From positions 1,364,001 through 1,428,000 of the forward strand of contig JALGAS010000005.1 in NCBI GenBank assembly GCA_023078685.1: 64,000 nucleotides of DNA, written 5' to 3'. Positions 21,430-32,642 of the stretch are shown piece by piece. The notes beneath the pieces are model-generated. The model was not told the origin of the DNA, searched no databases, and was given only the letters and a program-made list of their open reading frames with translations. Positions within the stretch are counted from its first letter, which is position 1. The number at the start of each line of letters is the position of its first letter. The stretch is from Neopestalotiopsis rosae. Lineage: Eukaryota; Ascomycota; Sordariomycetes; Amphisphaeriales; Sporocadaceae. Made by a program: the position numbers and the translations under genes.

Positions 21430-23232
21430 ATGTCGAAGCACATTCTAGAAGACGAAGTCGAGGTTGACCTGCCGCGCAAGAAGTCAAAGAAGGATAAGAA
21501 GGACAAGAAAGCCAAGAAGGAGAAGTTGCAGGAGGAGGAAACCTCTGCGATCACTCCCGTTGTCGATGCTATGGATGTCGACAGCGAGGTGAAGAAGGAG
21601 AAGAAGAAGAAGGACAAGAAGGAAAAGAAAGAAAAGAAGCGTTCTGCCGAGGAGGCCGAAGAGAGCGCCGAAGCAGAGGCCAAGCCCGCCAAGGAGAAGA
21701 AGTCCAAGAAAGAAAAGAAGGACAAGAAGCGCAAGACCGAGGAGTCTGAAGAGACGGAAAAGGAGGCCGAGAATGGCGCTTCCAATGGTACCGCGAGTGC
21801 ACCCATCAGCACTGGCAAATACGAACAGAATGCAGCTCTCTCTTCTCTCCCCGAGTCCAAGGTCACATCTTTCCTCGAAACCAACCAGATCACAGTTACC
21901 GACCCATTGTCGTCGACGAACCTGCGTCCTATTTTGGAATTCACACATCTTCCCAACACGACACTCGTTTCGAAGAACCCTTTCAAGGCCTTCAAGAACC
22001 CGACCCCCATCCAGGCCGCCTCGTGGCCTTTTGGCTTGAGCGGCCGCGACATTGTTGGTGTAGCCGAGACCGGATCTGGAAAGACCATTGCCTTTGGTCT
22101 GCCGCTGGTTGAGGCTGTTCTGGCTTTCGACAAGCCCACAAAGGGTGCCGGCCGCATCCGCGCCGTGGTGGTCTCGCCCACTCGTGAACTTGCCATGCAG
22201 ACCAACGACGAGTTGTCCAGACTGACAAACCTTGTGGGTCTCAAGGCTGTCTGCGTTTACGGAGGTGCTTCCAAGGATGAGCAGAGGACGCAGCTCAAGA
22301 AGGCCGACATTATCGTGGCAACTCCCGGTCGTCTCAAGGACTTTCTCGAGGAGGGCTCGATCAAGCTCGACAACGCCAAGTTCGCCGTACTAGACGAGGC
22401 CGACCGCATGCTTGACAAGGGTTTCGAGGACGATATCAAGTTGATCCTCGGATCTTGCCCCAAGAAGGAGCAGAGACAGACTCTCATGTTCACTGCCACG
22501 TGGCCCCAGAGCGTGCAAGCACTTGCCCTGACCTTCATGGTGTCGCCTGTCCGCATCGCCATTGGCAACAACGACAGCGGTGACCTCAAGGCCAACGCTC
22601 GTATCGCACAGAGCGTAGAGGTCGTCGATCCCCGCAACAAGGAGCAGAGACTCCTGCAGATCCTCAAGGCTCAGCCCAGAAATGAGAGAGTCTTGGTCTT
22701 CTGCCTGTACAAGAAGGAGGCCACACGTGTAGAGGGATTCCTTCAGCAGAGAGGCCTCAAGGTTGTCGGCATCCACGGCGATCTGAGACAGGAGCAGCGA
22801 ACCCGCAGCTTGGAGGCTTTCAAGAAGGGCGAGACGCCAATCTTGGTCGCAACTGATGTTGCTGCCAGAGGCCTGGATATCCCAGAGGTGAAGCTGGTTG
22901 TCAACGTGACAGTGAGTACCCAATGTTCCTGCGATACTGACTCTTAACTAATAAACGTACAGTTCCCTCTCACCATCGAGGACTACGTCCACCGTATTGG
23001 CCGTACTGGTCGTGCCGGCAAGACTGGCCAGGCCATCACCCTGTTCACCGAGCACGACAAAGCGCACTCCGGCACTCTCATCAACATCCTCAAGTCCGCA
23101 AACCAGCCCGTTCCCGACGAATTGTTGAAGTTTGGCACCACGGTCAAGAAGAAGGCCCACGGCACATACGGTGCCTTCTTCAAGGACGTTGACATGAGTC
23201 AAAAGGGTACCAAGATCACCTTTGACGACTAG
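21430..23232 (+). CDS. DBP3: ATP-dependent RNA helicase Dbp3 (DEAD box)
   Basis: Two exons, 21430-22911 and 22963-23232, give 583 aa. The N-terminal ~110 residues are a Lys/Glu-rich extension typical of nucleolar Dbp3. The helicase core shows the Q motif ([11 protein letters not shown]), motif I (AETGSGKT), Ia (PTRELA), II (LDEADRML), III (TATWP), the RGLDIPEV region, and, in the second exon, motif VI ([13 protein letters not shown]). The intron falls between LVVNVT and FPLTIEDYV and ends with a clear branch site (CTAAT) before the acceptor. Dbp3 acts in pre-rRNA processing for the 60S subunit. A strongly biased, C-ending codon usage fits a highly expressed gene. Confidence 0.95.
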
Positions 23233-23451
23233 ATTGTAGATACCATACATCAACATTATACTTGCCGTAGTTTCCAGGCGTATGGCGTAATATAGACCAG
23301 CCGAACGGGACTGTGCACAAAAGCATTGATCTCGTTGGATTTTATTGATCAAAATTTAATGGGCATTTCTATCAAACTTCTATTGTGGCAGTGCATGAAC
23401 CGCTTAGCAAATTCAAGAATGCATTTGCATGTCTGCTAGATCAATTAGTCC

Positions 23452-25182
23452 CTATCTAGATTTGCGAAAAGATCGGACGCTGTCAATGAGCAGCCGTCTT
23501 TCCAGGTATGCCATCAGTGCCACGTAGGGGAGCGCGCAGCCTACCACTTTGAGGACATCCTTATATACGTGATCGGAGACTCCCCCAACGGATACGCCAG
23601 CCACTTGGTAGAGGACTTGCCACAACACTGCGGTACCAAGGACATAGACGGCGGATGCGTTGGGTAAGGCGCCCGACCAGCTAAATTCGACGCCATGTCT
23701 GTCAAAGTAGGTCGAGATGAAGCGGCTACTCCACAAGATCCGGCAGGCCATGTTGATTCCGTTGGCATACACGAGACCGACGGCTCCCAGACCCAGCAAG
23801 CGGAGGAAGACGAATCCTGCAACGCCAAACATGACGCTAAAGGCACCCATCCAAACACTTTGGCGATGCACCTCGCCCTTGGTCGCCACTGACGAGACAA
23901 AGGCCTCGCTGATGCCGTTCATGGCCAGGAGAGGAATGTACAAACAGTACTGAGCGAGGACGTCGCCTGCACCACTTTGAGCCCAAGCCTTGCCGGCTAT
24001 AATCTGAACCAAGAGGGGAGCGCCAAATGGGCCCAGGGATACGACAAGGATACTGAGAAGGATGTACGACTTGAAAAGGGACTGCAGGTCTGTTCTCGCC
24101 TGTATGACGTTTGCCTTGACGGCCTGCTCCGGCGCAGCGTTGTCTTTCGCATCCTCATTTCCGGCTGCGGTGGTCGAAAGGAGTTTGCTAAAGTAGTTTC
24201 TGCTGCTTTCCTCTACCGGCTGGAAAAGGAGGCGGGCCAATAGACTGCCATAGTTGTTGGCCAACGCGTATACGCCCTGCGATTGGGCACTCGAGAGAAT
24301 GGAAACGAGGAACGTGTCTCCCTGCGTAAGGATATGCTTGACGACAGACTGAGCCGTGAGACTTGAGGCGAGTTGAAGAGTCGGTGTATAAAAGTACCCA
24401 ACAGTGTACTGCTCAGCAGCTACAATCTGACTTGTGGCTTTCTCATTCTCGACCTTTGTCACTCTCTTTGGAAGGAGAGAGAAACCTTCTGACCAAGCCA
24501 AACGCCACCCATACCATAGGTACACGGCTAGGAGTCCAACGCCGTAACCCAATTGACCCAGGGCAAATGGAAGGACGCCCATCTCACGGCCGCTGCTCCA
24601 TGCCCAATTCGCAGCTCCAAATGTAACGAGACATCGGAGAAAGGTTGCGATAGCCTCGGCTGCTGCACGGGGACCGAAACGTAAACGATGCTGAAGAATT
24701 ACAAAGGCTGGCTCGGACAAGAGCTCAATGATGGCAGCGAGGCCGAAAATGTACAATGAGGGGCTCAAGTAGGCTACCGAAGCCGTGGCGGGGTCGACAT
24801 AATGCAGATACAATCCGCCGAAACCAACGGCAGCTAGTACGCCGAGGACGAGGGCCAAGTGTCCGACATTGACGACAGACTGGCTCTCGTCGCTGCCGGC
24901 AGGCTTGGCTGCGGGATCGGCAGACTTCTTCTCAGGGGTAGTAGTAGCGGTAGTGGTGCTTGCCTGGCGTTGAATAGCAACGCGCAGACTCTCGCGTGCA
25001 AAGAAGAGCACCGAGAGGTAGTAAACCTCGAGCTGGGTCGAGACGCCGAGGAGCTGGGCCGTCAGAAACCTCAGGAGCAGCTGGTTGGCTATGAAGGTTA
25101 TGGCGCGGGACACGATTTGGAGGATGATCAGCAGGGATGCACCGCGAACCGCGGAGCCTTGTGCTGGTGATGCCGCAGCCAT
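23452..25182 (-). CDS. RFT1: RFT1, lipid-linked oligosaccharide translocation protein
   Basis: Single exon, 576 aa, polytopic membrane protein of the MOP/MATE-like superfamily. The beginning is characteristic: GASLLIILQIVSRAITFIAN, then LLRFLTAQLLGVSTQLE and ARESLRVAIQRQ. About 12 hydrophobic segments follow, with soluble loops at ~80-100 and ~230-250, and the C-terminus ends in basic residues. RFT1 is an ER membrane protein required for Man5GlcNAc2-PP-dolichol to become available in the lumen for N-glycosylation; whether it is the flippase itself is disputed. It is tail-to-tail with DBP3, with only ~220 bp between the stop codons. Confidence 0.95.
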   Translation of the reverse strand: MAAASPAQGSAVRGASLLIILQIVSRAITFIANQLLLRFLTAQLLGVSTQLEVYYLSVLFFARESLRVAIQRQASTTTATTTPEKKSADPAAKPAGSDESQSVVNVGHLALVLGVLAAVGFGGLYLHYVDPATASVAYLSPSLYIFGLAAIIELLSEPAFVILQHRLRFGPRAAAEAIATFLRCLVTFGAANWAWSSGREMGVLPFALGQLGYGVGLLAVYLWYGWRLAWSEGFSLLPKRVTKVENEKATSQIVAAEQYTVGYFYTPTLQLASSLTAQSVVKHILTQGDTFLVSILSSAQSQGVYALANNYGSLLARLLFQPVEESSRNYFSKLLSTTAAGNEDAKDNAAPEQAVKANVIQARTDLQSLFKSYILLSILVVSLGPFGAPLLVQIIAGKAWAQSGAGDVLAQYCLYIPLLAMNGISEAFVSSVATKGEVHRQSVWMGAFSVMFGVAGFVFLRLLGLGAVGLVYANGINMACRILWSSRFISTYFDRHGVEFSWSGALPNASAVYVLGTAVLWQVLYQVAGVSVGGVSDHVYKDVLKVVGCALPYVALMAYLERRLLIDSVRSFRKSR

Positions 25183-27434
25183 GGCGGAGCGGACAGCCGA
25201 GGACTGTCCGTGATAGTAAATACCCGTCTTATCTGCCTAGGTCTTGCCTCCAGTCGTTGATTCCAGCCAGAAGCCGGCCGAATGAGGATCGAAGCTGATT
25301 TACGAGTTTGTGAATATAATAAACGTTGAGGCCAGCTTGACTGGGTCTAGGCTCAGCTCTGGCTTTGCTGCATATTTCGATTGTGGGGCATCAAGTCTAG
25401 GTATTTGGATTGCATTAGCTCCTGAAAATTAGGGGTGTGCACTGTGTGCCTGGATCATTAACACCCACTTCAACAACGAATTGAACTCAACTGGTTCGCC
25501 TTCAGTCCCAGCTGAATGGTTTGACCAATGCATGCGGCATACCATTTTACCTAATTCACATTGTTGCTTTTCGCCGTTGACCTAAATCGAGTTATCATGG
25601 CTCACTGCAACCTAAAGACCCTTACAAACTGCTTGACCTTCAGTTCATTTCATTTTGTAGATACCTTCGCTTTTTTGAGCAGCCAGGCAGCTAGCACTGG
25701 GTTGTGGCATCGAGTGGCGCGTCGGAAGCCAACCAAAAGCCACCCAAAGCCACCCTCCACAGCGCTCCGATGAGGCTCAAAGCTGGCGGGCTGGCGGGCG
25801 GGCAGGCGAATGCCGACATGCTAAGTAGTATCGCTAAAAATCATCTCCCGTGTCTTGGCCATGACAATTCTTTCCTCTCTAGCCCGAGTCAAACAGGGGC
25901 TTGACAGCAGGATGCGTCTTCGAGCTCAGCTCATCGAGCCATCCACCCCGGTCTCGTCAATGAGAATGATGTCAATGAGTCGACTGCCAACGAAACGCCA
26001 AGGACAGAAAAATGAGCGCACATCGGGCTTGCCGCACTTGAACACTTGGCACTCGGCCATCAGCACGAAACATGATGAAAAATCTCTCGCTCAATAACAC
26101 GCGTATCAGGGTCACACTGCATATCGCGCATGCTTCAAGGGCTTGTCTGATATTCCTACATGCTTGGTGGACATGGGAGGCTGAACAGGATTCGCGAGAA
26201 TAATCGCGATTCCACTCAAGACACAGACAGACGAGATGCGACACATTTTGACAGGCTCTAGCCTCCAGCTCTTCCTCGTCGCTGCAACGGAATACGGAAT
26301 ACTTCCAGGAACCTGCACTACTTTTGTCATCTGTCTCCTACGCTACCGTCTGGCCAGTCCAAGCTATGTCGCGACTCATTCCATAGTCTCGCCGAGGTGC
26401 CTCCTAAAGGATGGGCCCAATTCCCCCAATTCCCCCAAAGTTGCGGGGAGGAGCCGTTCACGTCCCTCTCCGCGCAGACTTCAGTGGAGCCGGCTGTCGT
26501 GACGAGGGGAACACTGGACCTGGAGGCCTGGAGAATGTGGACACTGGGAAACTTAATATTGTTGCACCCCGGCAACCCAGTCCTTTCTTGTATTGTCTTC
26601 CCTGACATTGCCTGAGCATTACCATATTCAGCCCGCTGGCGGCGGTAATCGCGAAACGCTGAGATTTTCTCGATGTTTCGATAATTCTCATCGCGTGCTC
26701 AACTCGGTCATGTCCCGGCCGGATGAGGGCTTAGTGCGGACTGGTTGAATACCGCTACGAGCACCGCTGTTGGTCCTGGGGATATCACGTCTGTTCCGCC
26801 CAGCACCATTCTGCCACCAAAGAGTCAGTCGGGATAGGCACGGGGTCTAGAAACTACTCTTGATATTCGGCTCCGATAGGCCGCATCGAGGCCAACATTG
26901 ACCGGCATGATAGACAATTGCTTTGCTGTACTTCAAATGGCCGCTTTGGATGCCCTAGATTATTAGGTGCATCCATTAGAATATGCAAACGGTGTTCAGG
27001 TGCCTAGGCGGTCGTCCAGCACGCGGCCAGTGTTTCTCACACGTTCCGCTGTAACCAATTGCGGCGATATCCTTGCTCGCCATACATACACGCATTTCCA
27101 AAACGGCGGGATCTTGTCATCCTTATACCAACTTAATGCTGCATCTAAGTTGATTATGGTTGGACTTGTCACACACACGATCTCGACAAGTGTCCGAGGT
27201 TCCAGACTGCTGGATCGTGTCAAGCTTGCACACACTTACACAGACCAGTCGGATGAAGCTATTGCCCTACAAGACGGACGGTTTGTCCGATCCATGGCAA
27301 TTGAAGGTAGCATTCTTCAACAAGCTCTCTCCATTTTCGCAATCACTGGACTCGGCAATCTAGTGTACACTATGGTAGTTTCTGGCTTCAGGCCTATTTT
27401 CTGCAGACCCTGGCTCTGCCGAGATCAGCGGCTG
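25183..27434. other. Gene-poor interval after RFT1
   Basis: The first ~250 bp upstream of the RFT1 start are its promoter. Beyond that no supported gene. Small ORFs on both strands (for example 26327-26608 - and 26967-27482 +) carry no domain signature. A short CCCAATTCCC direct repeat lies at ~26408-26430. Confidence 0.4.
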
Positions 27435-27970
27435 TCACCCCGGAGTAGCGTAGACTGGCTTAATCCTCTCGCCATGCGTTGAGCGGGTGAGATCATGTGG
27501 TTTCTCGTTCACCGTCCTTTGCGTACTCGGCCCTTTCCCGGGCGTCTCGAAGAAAGCTCTCAACCTAAGCAAGGCTTCTAAAGTCATATACAGCATGTCT
27601 TGCATTCTAGACAGTGCCTGCATGCTTTGCTCGCTGACATCCAATTGACATTCATCCTTTTGCCCACCTAGCCTCTCTTGGTACTCGGAAAAACAGTTGC
27701 CACTGAGCTCTTTTGCAAAAGTCATTGGTTCTACAACAAGACAGTGCGCCTCAACACGGGTAGTCGACGCTGCTAATGATGGCGCTACTCCAGAATGACC
27801 GAAAAATTCATCCTTAAATTTATGCTCGTCATTGGTCTGGATTCAGAAAATCCCCAATGTGCAGAACAAGCATATCCACCACCTCGCTGAGCTTATCCTG
27901 GATAGAGTGCGCTAGATTCGGCCCGGCCGTCGTTACGCTCACTCGTGATTCTAGGCTTGGCGCCTTTTGG
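27435..27970 (-). pseudogene. Possible broken gene, unknown family
   Basis: Two adjacent minus-strand frames read as one coherent protein if a one-base shift near 27831-27838 is allowed. The upstream frame, open from ~27970, has a helical, coding-like texture (HSIQDKLSEVVDMLVLHIGDF). The downstream frame, to the stop at 27435, contains Cys/Leu-rich helical sequence (ECQLDVSEQSMQALSRMQDM). The only ATG in the downstream frame (27725) would give 96 aa. The texture resembles the C-terminal helical part of fungal Zn2Cys6 regulators, but no motif proves this. A small intron joining the frames is an alternative to a frameshift. Confidence 0.3.
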
Positions 27971-28352
27971 CTTCTATTAAGGCCTGGTTCAGACTGAGAC
28001 TATATGGGGCCCCAGCTTGGGGTCTGTCCAGGGGGCTTTCTCCCCATACACTAGCCGAGTCCGGGGCTTATTTCGTTCATAATGGTCGAGCATTTTTTGA
28101 CTATGCTCATACGGGCGTCTATGCCCGGGTGCTTGCAAGGTCGAACGACTCGTTGACCTTGTTTTGCCCCATACCGTACAGAAGTGGCCTGCCACATTTG
28201 CCGATCGTCTGTTCAATTATATATACCTTGCCTTGTCCCTTCATCTGCATGTTTCGAGCATACCTTGGATATCTCACATTTCCTTCTTTGCCGACACATA
28301 CTGGTGCCAGGTGCATTTTGTTGTTGCTTGTTGCACTGAACCCACCAACACC
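27971..28352. other. Upstream region of the hexose transporter
   Basis: Contains the probable promoter and leader. A TATA-like tatatata element lies at about 28218, ~135 bp before the start codon. No gene. Confidence 0.4.
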
Positions 28353-30057
28353 ATGGTTTCTCTCGTAGCTAAGCCTCCCGGCGAGGAGGGCAAGGCCTGG
28401 CCTGCCATCTGCATTGGCATGTTTGTGGCTTTCGGTGGTGTTCTTTTCGGGTATGTCGATCGTATTCCAATATGATGAACTTAGCACTGAACAAATTCTC
28501 TCCAGTTATGACACCGGAACTATTGGTGGTATCCTTGCCATGCCATACTGGCAGGATCTTTTCTCAACTGGATACCGCAACTCTTCAGGGCACTTGGATG
28601 TGTCTCCCGATCAATCATCTGCTATTGTCTCCATCCTGTCTGCTGGTACCTTTTTCGGTGCTCTTGGCTCTCCTCTCCTGGCTGACACCATGGGTCGTCG
28701 ACTGGGTCTCATTGGAGCTTGTATCGTTTTCATCCTCGGAGTTATCCTCCAGACGGCTGCTGTTGCTCTGCCGCTCTTCCTCGCCGGTCGATTCTTCGCC
28801 GGCCTGGGAGTCGGTCTTCTCTCAGCCATCGTCCCGCTTTACCAGTCCGAGACGGCTCCCAAGTGGATTCGAGGTGCCATTGTCGGTGCTTACCAGCTTG
28901 CCATTACTATTGGTCTGCTCCTTGCCGCCATTGTTGACTACGCCACCAAGGACAGGAATGATACCGGCTCCTACCGCATTCCCGTTGCCGTGCAGTTCGC
29001 TTGGGCAATCATCCTGATTGTTGGTATGCTTCTGCTGCCCGAAACTCCTCGTTACCTCATCAAGAAGGGTGACTACGACCGCGCCGCCCGATCCCTGAGC
29101 AGACTCCGAAGACTGCCTCACGACTCCCCAGCCATTGCCGGCGAGCTGAACGAGATCAAGGCCAACCACGACTTCGAGATGAGCGTTGGAAAGTCGAGCT
29201 ACCTCGACTGCTTCAAGGGACCCATGCTGAAGCGTCAGCTCACTGGTTGCGGTATCCAGGCACTCCAGCAGCTTACCGGTGTCAACTTCATCTTCTACTA
29301 CGGAACTCAGTACTTCAAGAACTCTGGCATTCAGGACCCTTTCACCATCTCCATGATTACCTCCTGCATTAACGTTGCCTCCACACTTCCCGGTCTCTGG
29401 GGTGTAGAGAAGTTCGGTCGCCGACCTCTGCTCCTCTGGGGTGCTGTGGGCATGTGCGTCAGTCAGCTGCTTGTCGCTGTTCTTGGCACAACCACCACTG
29501 GTCAGGACGCTTCCGGTAACGTCATTGTTTTCAACCTCGAGGCCCAGAAGGCCAGTATCGCCTTTGTGTGCATCTACATCTTCTTCTTCGCCTCCACCTG
29601 GGGTCCCCTGGCTTGGGTCGTCACCGGCGAGATCTTCCCGCTCAAGACCCGTGCCAAGAGCTTGTCCATCACCACTGCTACCAACGTAAGTCATTATATC
29701 ACAACGATCACCAAACGATTTCATAGACTAACAATGCGATAGTGGCTTCTGAACTGGGCCATTGCCTACGCAACCCCCTACCTGGTCAACTATGGTGAAG
29801 GCTACGCCAACCTGCAGTCCAAGATCTTCTTCGTCTGGTTTGCCTTCTGCTTTGTCTGCATCGCCTTTGTCTACTTCTACATTTACGAGACCAAGGGCTA
29901 CTCCCTCGAGGAGGTCGACCAAATGTACAACGAGTGCAGGACCGCCCGCAAGAGCACAAAGTGGCAGCCGCAGATGACCTTTGCCGAGCGCCAGGACGCC
30001 TTTGGCGAGAAGAAGGCTGTCGTTGATCAGCAGGAGCACCGCGACAACATCGCATAA
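28353..30057 (+). CDS. Monosaccharide (hexose) transporter, MFS sugar porter
   Basis: Three exons, 28353-28450, 28506-29685 and 29743-30057, give 530 aa with about 12 TM helices. Sugar-porter signatures are present: FGYDTGTIGG at the first splice junction, LADTMGRRLGL (loop 2-3), RFFAGLGVG, LLPETPRYLIKKG, QQLTGVNFIFYYG in TM7, GVEKFGRRPLLL, GPLAWVVTGEIFPLKTR and, near the end, YIYETKGYSLEEVDQ. Introns flank exons at the first Gly-Tyr and at TATN/WLLNW, positions common in fungal HXT-like genes. Plasma-membrane glucose/fructose uptake is the likely role; affinity cannot be inferred. C-ending codon bias suggests strong expression. Confidence 0.92.
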
Positions 30058-30809
30058 AGGGAAAACGGGATATAATAGCATTATTAGTGGATACCAAGAA
30101 TTGCTTTTTTAGCAAGCATTTTCATCGAATAGTTTTGACGAAAAAAGAAATAGATACTTTCTTATTCCTCAGCAGCCCCGCCGAACCAATGCCTTAGTGT
30201 GATCCTACTGTCTGATCGTTGAGCATAGTCCTTGAAGAGTTACACTTTGGTGGACCATACTAATCCAGGAATGAGTATGATCATTTGTAATTATCTATAA
30301 TCCAAGCTTTTCATGCAGCCCTTTGCGAGATCGTCGAGGAGTTTTGCGCGCACCATTCCTTCAAAGGACTGACAGCCTTGAAGCACAGTCGGAAAGCCCC
30401 TCATATGTGCAGAATGTCTCGTAAGGAACGGGACAGCTATTTTGGCGTAGCTCCTCGCTTATAGGTTTTATCATGCAAACACTACCTTGTGTAACACACT
30501 CGATGCCTAAAGTGGGCAGCTGAAGAAAATGATATGATATATCATTGGGTCCGCTACACTCCACACCACGATACCGTCACATCTGTAGCGAATCAGATCT
30601 GCACTGGGCTTTGTGTAATGATGCCAGAGTTTATTCCCGTCTATCTCTGGTATACCTGGGTATGGGAATGCAAGGCCAATGATTTGATAGATGTTGACCT
30701 AGTACTTAGGTGACGATGCTCTCGCGCCGGATGCTTTTATCCTCTTGCTGTCTTGATTTTTCGAGCTTTCCTCTTGCTTTGACCGTCTAGCTTGAGTACT
30801 ACGTCGACA
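30058..30809. other. Intergenic before the P450 gene
   Basis: Transporter 3' region followed by the P450 promoter; no gene. A 67-codon minus-strand ORF at 30361-30564 is unsupported. Confidence 0.4.
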
Positions 30810-32642
30810 ATGTTAAATCAATATCAAGTCCTTGCTCTGATGGGAGAGAATATCAGTCTGATTTTCCTGTCTTTGCCTCTAATTCTACTATTTTGGTATT
30901 CCTGGGCTACCTTCAAATCACCATTGAGACAGTATCTTGGTCCACTGCTTGCGAGTAAGTTCTTCCGCTGACCTGATGATACAAGTGGTATTATAAGTAC
31001 TGAATCCATGTTACTCTCAGGATGGACCAACTTGTGGCGGCTGTACCATGTTTCCACTGGTAATTCTCATCAAATCTTCCACGATTTACATAAAAAGTAT
31101 GGACCTGTTGTCAGGCTGGGTCCGAACCTCCTTGATCTTGACTACCCCGAATTGATCAAGACCATATATAATATCCAAGGCAACTGGAAAAAAGTGAGTA
31201 TAGTGAGATACAAAAAGTAACCCACTTGCTAATTGACTCCAACAGACGGAAATGTACCATGGCAGTTCAGCCAAGGTAGAAGGGAAGATCATTTACAATC
31301 TATTCAGTGAGACCGATCAGCACGAACACAGTCGACAAAAGCGACCCGTCGCGAAATTGTATTCTGCTACTGGAGTTCTGGCCGTTGAGTCTCACATGGA
31401 CCAAATGATTCAGAAGCTGTGTGAAGTATTGACGGCTCGAACAAATGACGAGAAGAGTAAGGGAGAGGCCTTGGATCTTGGAGAATGGCTGCTATATTGT
31501 AAGCTGAGTTCTGCCAAACCCTACATCTTTCACACGCTGACATGAAATTTCAAGTCGCTTGGGATCTCGTTGGAGAGATCACATTCAGCCAACCCATCGG
31601 CTATCTCGATGAGGGTCGCGACTTTGACGGGACCTTGGCCAACGCTGACCAGACCATGGACTACTTCGCCCTGGTCTCACAGATACCATTCCTCGATTAC
31701 GTATTTGACAAGAATCCTGTTTGCAAATTTTTTGGTCCTCCAGGTTTCGCTACAATTACTCAAATTTCCCTGCGGCATCTGCTGGATCGCTACGCTGGCA
31801 AGGATGGTAGCTACCACGATTCGTCCCAGCCAGACTACTTGGATCACTTTATCGAGGCCAAGAAGATTCATCCTGACATTGTAGACGATGCCCAGATAAT
31901 CTCGTGCGTATTTACGTGGGAATTTGATCACCCCATCTCACTTTGCCTCAAAGTCCCCTCAGAATTTGAAAACTTATTTGGCTGTTCTAGGTATCTCATG
32001 ATCAACATGATTGCCGGAGCCGACACGACGGCAATCACGATGCGCGCCGTCTTTTACTACGGTCTCAAGAACCCAGCGGTCTGGGCCCGGCTGGAAGACG
32101 AAGTCCTCGCCTCGAGCCAGCACCGACCCGACGCGGCCTCCCCGCTGTCCCTCAAGGAAGCCCGCCGCCTGCCTTACCTGGACGCCGTCATACGCGAGGC
32201 TATGCGCATCCACCCGGGCGTCGGCATGAGCCTGGAGCGCTACGTCCCTCCCGAGGGGCTGCGCCTGCCGAATGGCCAATTCCTGCCCGCCGGTTGCGTG
32301 GTAGGCATCAACCCGTGGGTCGTCCACCGGAACGCGGCCGTCTTTGGCGTGGACCCGGACGCGTTCCGGCCGGAGCGCTGGCTGCGGGACTACGACGGCG
32401 AGGAGACCGAGGAGGCGTACCAGGCGCGGCTGCGCCGGATGAACCAGGCGGACCTGACGTTTGGGGCCGGCAGTCGGGTTTGCATCGGCAAGCACATTAG
32501 CACCATGGAGGTGCTCAAGGTGGTGCCGAGCCTCATTTCCCAGTTCCGGTTCGAGCTGGATGATCCGACGAGAGAGTGGAACGTGGTCAATAGCTTTTTT
32601 GTCCGTCAGACTGGGTTGAAGGTACGGATACAGCGTCGCTGA
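30810..32642 (+). CDS. Cytochrome P450 monooxygenase
   Basis: Five exons, 30810-30954, 31021-31193, 31246-31498, 31555-31903 and 31991-32642, give 523 aa. An N-terminal membrane anchor (~15-33) is followed by the proline-containing RQYLGPLLARW hinge and the KKYGPVVRLGPN start of the catalytic domain. The I-helix is INMIAGADTTAITM, the K-helix ExxR is Glu376-Arg379 in REAMRIHP, RPERWLRD follows, and the haem loop FGAGSRVCIGKH places the axial Cys471. All canonical residues are present, so it should be active at the ER membrane with a P450 reductase. The family resembles fungal pisatin demethylase-like/benzoate hydroxylase-type P450s; the substrate is unknown. The last intron (87 nt) is a multiple of three and stop-free, so retained-intron transcripts would stay in frame. 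Confidence 0.92.

Noticed and set aside
21417..22244. 275-codon minus-strand ORF under DBP3
   Set aside because: Antisense shadow of the Lys/Glu-rich N-terminus; Ser/Phe-rich composition is the complement of that bias.
28822..29724. 300-codon minus-strand ORF under the hexose transporter
   Set aside because: Antisense of a strongly C-biased coding exon; no domain and no promoter context.
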